A stretch of 64,000 nt of DNA from Macrotrachela quadricornifera. Taxonomy: Eukaryota > Rotifera > Eurotatoria > Philodinida > Philodinidae. The stretch is taken from assembly GCA_022393335.1 (NCBI GenBank), contig JAJEKB010019266.1, forward strand, positions 1 to 64,000, read 5' to 3'. The position numbers were made by a program, and so were the translations under genes. Of the stretch, positions 62,267 to 64,000 are shown in pieces. Below the pieces are notes generated by a model. That model had not been told where the DNA came from and made no database searches. It was given only the letters and a program-made list of their open reading frames with translations. How positions within the stretch are numbered: position 1 is the first letter of the stretch; each line of letters begins with the position of its first letter.

Positions 62267-62937
62267 TCACAATGGAACTAATTCAAGTAGGTCATTCTCT
62301 TCATATATTTTATAAATATTATTATAAAAATTTTTAATTATTGGAAAACATTCTTCAGTTTTATGAGAATCAATTTCACCACGTAATAATGTTTGTCTTA
62401 ATGTTTCACGTTTAGGTATTGTTGCTGTTGCAAGCCAAATACTTAATCGAATAGGTTTATTATGTCGTTTATGTAAAGTTTGTTTATATACATCCCATGC
62501 AATATGTTTTGAATTTGAAGATTCATTTGATGATATAACTGCTCGTTCTAAAAAAAGATATGTAAATTCTAAAGCTCGTAATAAACGTAATAATGCTATT
62601 GTTCCAGTTTTATCATCTTGAGTTTTTTCATATTCAATCATTGTTTGAACAGTATTATAATTGATTGGATTACTTTTATAAAGATTGTCAATAAGAATAA
62701 ATTTATCAGCAAGATCATGAGCAACAAATGAAAAAACGACATTTAGATGATTAAAAAATCTATATAATTAAATAAAAATATATTAGAATTTTTTTGGTTT
62801 ATATTTATTAATACTTACTTTGCTAATTCCTGAAAAGCAATTATAAATTCATGAAGATGAATGGATTTATTATCTGATTTATCAATAACATTACTGAAGG
62901 TTTTATAAACACTATCAATACTATATTCAGTTGTCAT
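62267..62937 (-). CDS. CPTP: GLTP-domain lipid transfer protein, CPTP-like
   Basis: Exons 62937..62819 and 62759..62267 join in frame to 203 residues. GLTP-fold proteins carry sphingolipids between membranes; ceramide-1-phosphate transfer protein (CPTP) is the closest match by eye. Shared features: FIIAFQELAKFFNHLNVVFSFVAHDLADKF (in part; the Asp and Lys of HDLADK fit the headgroup site), IALLRLLRALEFTYLFLE (paired Arg on one helix face), LHKRHNKPIRLSIWLA around the conserved His, and the tail YKIYEENDLLELVP resembling the CPTP ending. The Trp usually near the conserved His is replaced here. The phosphate-binding Arg/Lys pattern favours CPTP over GLTP. Family certain, exact ligand inferred. 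Confidence 0.8.
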
Positions 62938-64000
62938 TGATATATGTACAATTGGAAAAATTAACTAAATAAAAATGAAAATGAATTGAATGAATATATA
63001 TTTGATTACTGAATGAATCATAATCTACGAATGAATAATTATTGATTAATAAAAGAGGTCACAAGTAGTAATAATAATTATTTTTTAAAAAGGTCTATTA
63101 ATAGTAAATTATCTTTAAATGCTTATTTAAAATTTTTGTTATCAATAATTAAACTTACATTCTTCTCATCTATTACAAAAATAAATATTCAAAATGAAAC
63201 TTATGAATAATTAAAATTTAAGAAATTAAATAATTTATTTTACTATTGATCAGACTGATATTTTATTATTCGTAGAATCTATTGATATCATATAAAGGAC
63301 AAAAGTCAAGAATTATGATCGACTAAATCATGAAATTTAGAGCTGGAACAAACGTATTCTTCATGAGATACAGCTGTAGTTAAAAACAACTTGCAACAAT
63401 TATAAGTATCATATTTTTAGGGTTGACTCTTCAATAGTTATACTAGATAAGGACTATGGGGAACTGTGGCCTTTTTTTTATACGATTCTATTAGCTTCTT
63501 CTAGGACTGTTGAAACAAAGCAGTAAGATCTAACTGCATTAGATTCAAATAAATGGTTGTCGGTCAAAACATCTAAACGAACACTTAAAATATGTATATG
63601 TAAAAATAAAAGTTGTTTCTGGTTGGGATCATCTTCCAAATAAAGTTGTGTTATCTATTACACACTGAGATACAGTTCTTATGATCTTTATTCAGTCAAC
63701 ATACTTGAAAAACATTTGTTTTTCTTTTTTATTAGCTGTAAGCGATGAAAAGAGCGATACTGATTTAGAAACGCTTTATCAATCAGGATGCCTCTAATGA
63801 TAAAATGATTAAAAAAAAGTATCAGTCATGTCAATCAATAACTCATTAACATTGAGAAAAGAAACTGTATTACCGAGAAAAAATTCAGATCTAAATTATA
63901 TAATTCGATTTTTTCATGTATGTATAGCTAAAGGTCAAAAAACCAATAGAATGATCATAATTCTTGACCTTCATCTAATCTCAAACAGATCCTACTTGTA
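62938..64000. other. Terminal spacer, nothing recognised
   Basis: A+T-rich DNA upstream of the lipid transfer gene. No supported open frame, RNA gene or repeat was found up to the window end. Confidence 0.5.

Noticed and set aside
1..64000. tRNA, rRNA, CRISPR arrays, bacterial-type operons and telomeric repeats
   Set aside because: No cloverleaf with a proper T-loop, no rRNA core sequence, no regularly spaced repeats and no tandem telomere-like units were found; the splice-rich gene structure is eukaryotic.

Overview
The window looks like nuclear DNA from a small invertebrate, most likely a bdelloid rotifer of the Rotaria/Adineta type. The DNA is very A+T-rich. Genes are compact, with many introns of about 45-60 bp that have GT donors (often GTAAG) and short T-rich acceptors. 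Conserved animal genes sit beside families I associate with bdelloids: an LDLa/EGF/7TM chimeric receptor, AIG1-type GTPases and an F-box pseudogene. Short inverted-repeat elements are plentiful. The taxon is an inference from style and gene content; no organism-specific marker was found.

Layout. From 0.6 to 11.6 kb there is a housekeeping block: a mitochondrial carrier like SLC25A44 (-), the P-body scaffold EDC4 (-), a TMEM179-like membrane protein (+) and the RagA/B GTPase (-). From 11.6 to 30.4 kb the DNA is gene-poor. It holds a broken AIG1-like GTPase next to an apparently expressed one with an unusual C-terminus, a small Cys/His-rich tail-anchored protein, an F-box pseudogene, and at least five long imperfect palindromes (foldback or MITE-like elements), one of them inserted in the F-box pseudogene. 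From 30.5 to 35.6 kb there is a large, unrecognised, probably helical-repeat protein. From 36.7 to 39.8 kb there is a nested transposon: a GC-rich hAT-type element with a perfect 8-bp target-site duplication sits inside an older element with CAGGGGCGGC ends. From 41.2 to 47.3 kb lies the LDLa/EGF/7TM receptor, followed by two more palindromes (48-49.7 kb). From 50.3 to 63 kb is a tight block of alternating genes: PGAP2 (-), SNX3/12-like sorting nexin (+), a WWE-PARP (-), GAR1 (+), TMEM144 (-), a PhyH-type dioxygenase (+), a mucin-like type I membrane protein (-), a 62-residue membrane protein (+) and a CPTP/GLTP-type lipid transfer protein (-). Convergent pairs there are separated by about 100-165 bp in three cases.

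The conserved genes belong to unrelated pathways (mRNA decapping, mTORC1 signalling, GPI-anchor processing, endosomal sorting, rRNA pseudouridylation, lipid transfer), so no operon-like logic is claimed. The features most worth following are the density of long palindromes, the nested hAT, the GTPase pair, and the lineage-specific proteins without recognised homologues. Splice junctions were inferred by reading frame and homology. Summed coding lengths were checked to be multiples of three for most multi-exon genes from the carrier to the lipid transfer protein, but not for EDC4, RagA, the helical-repeat gene or the PARP.
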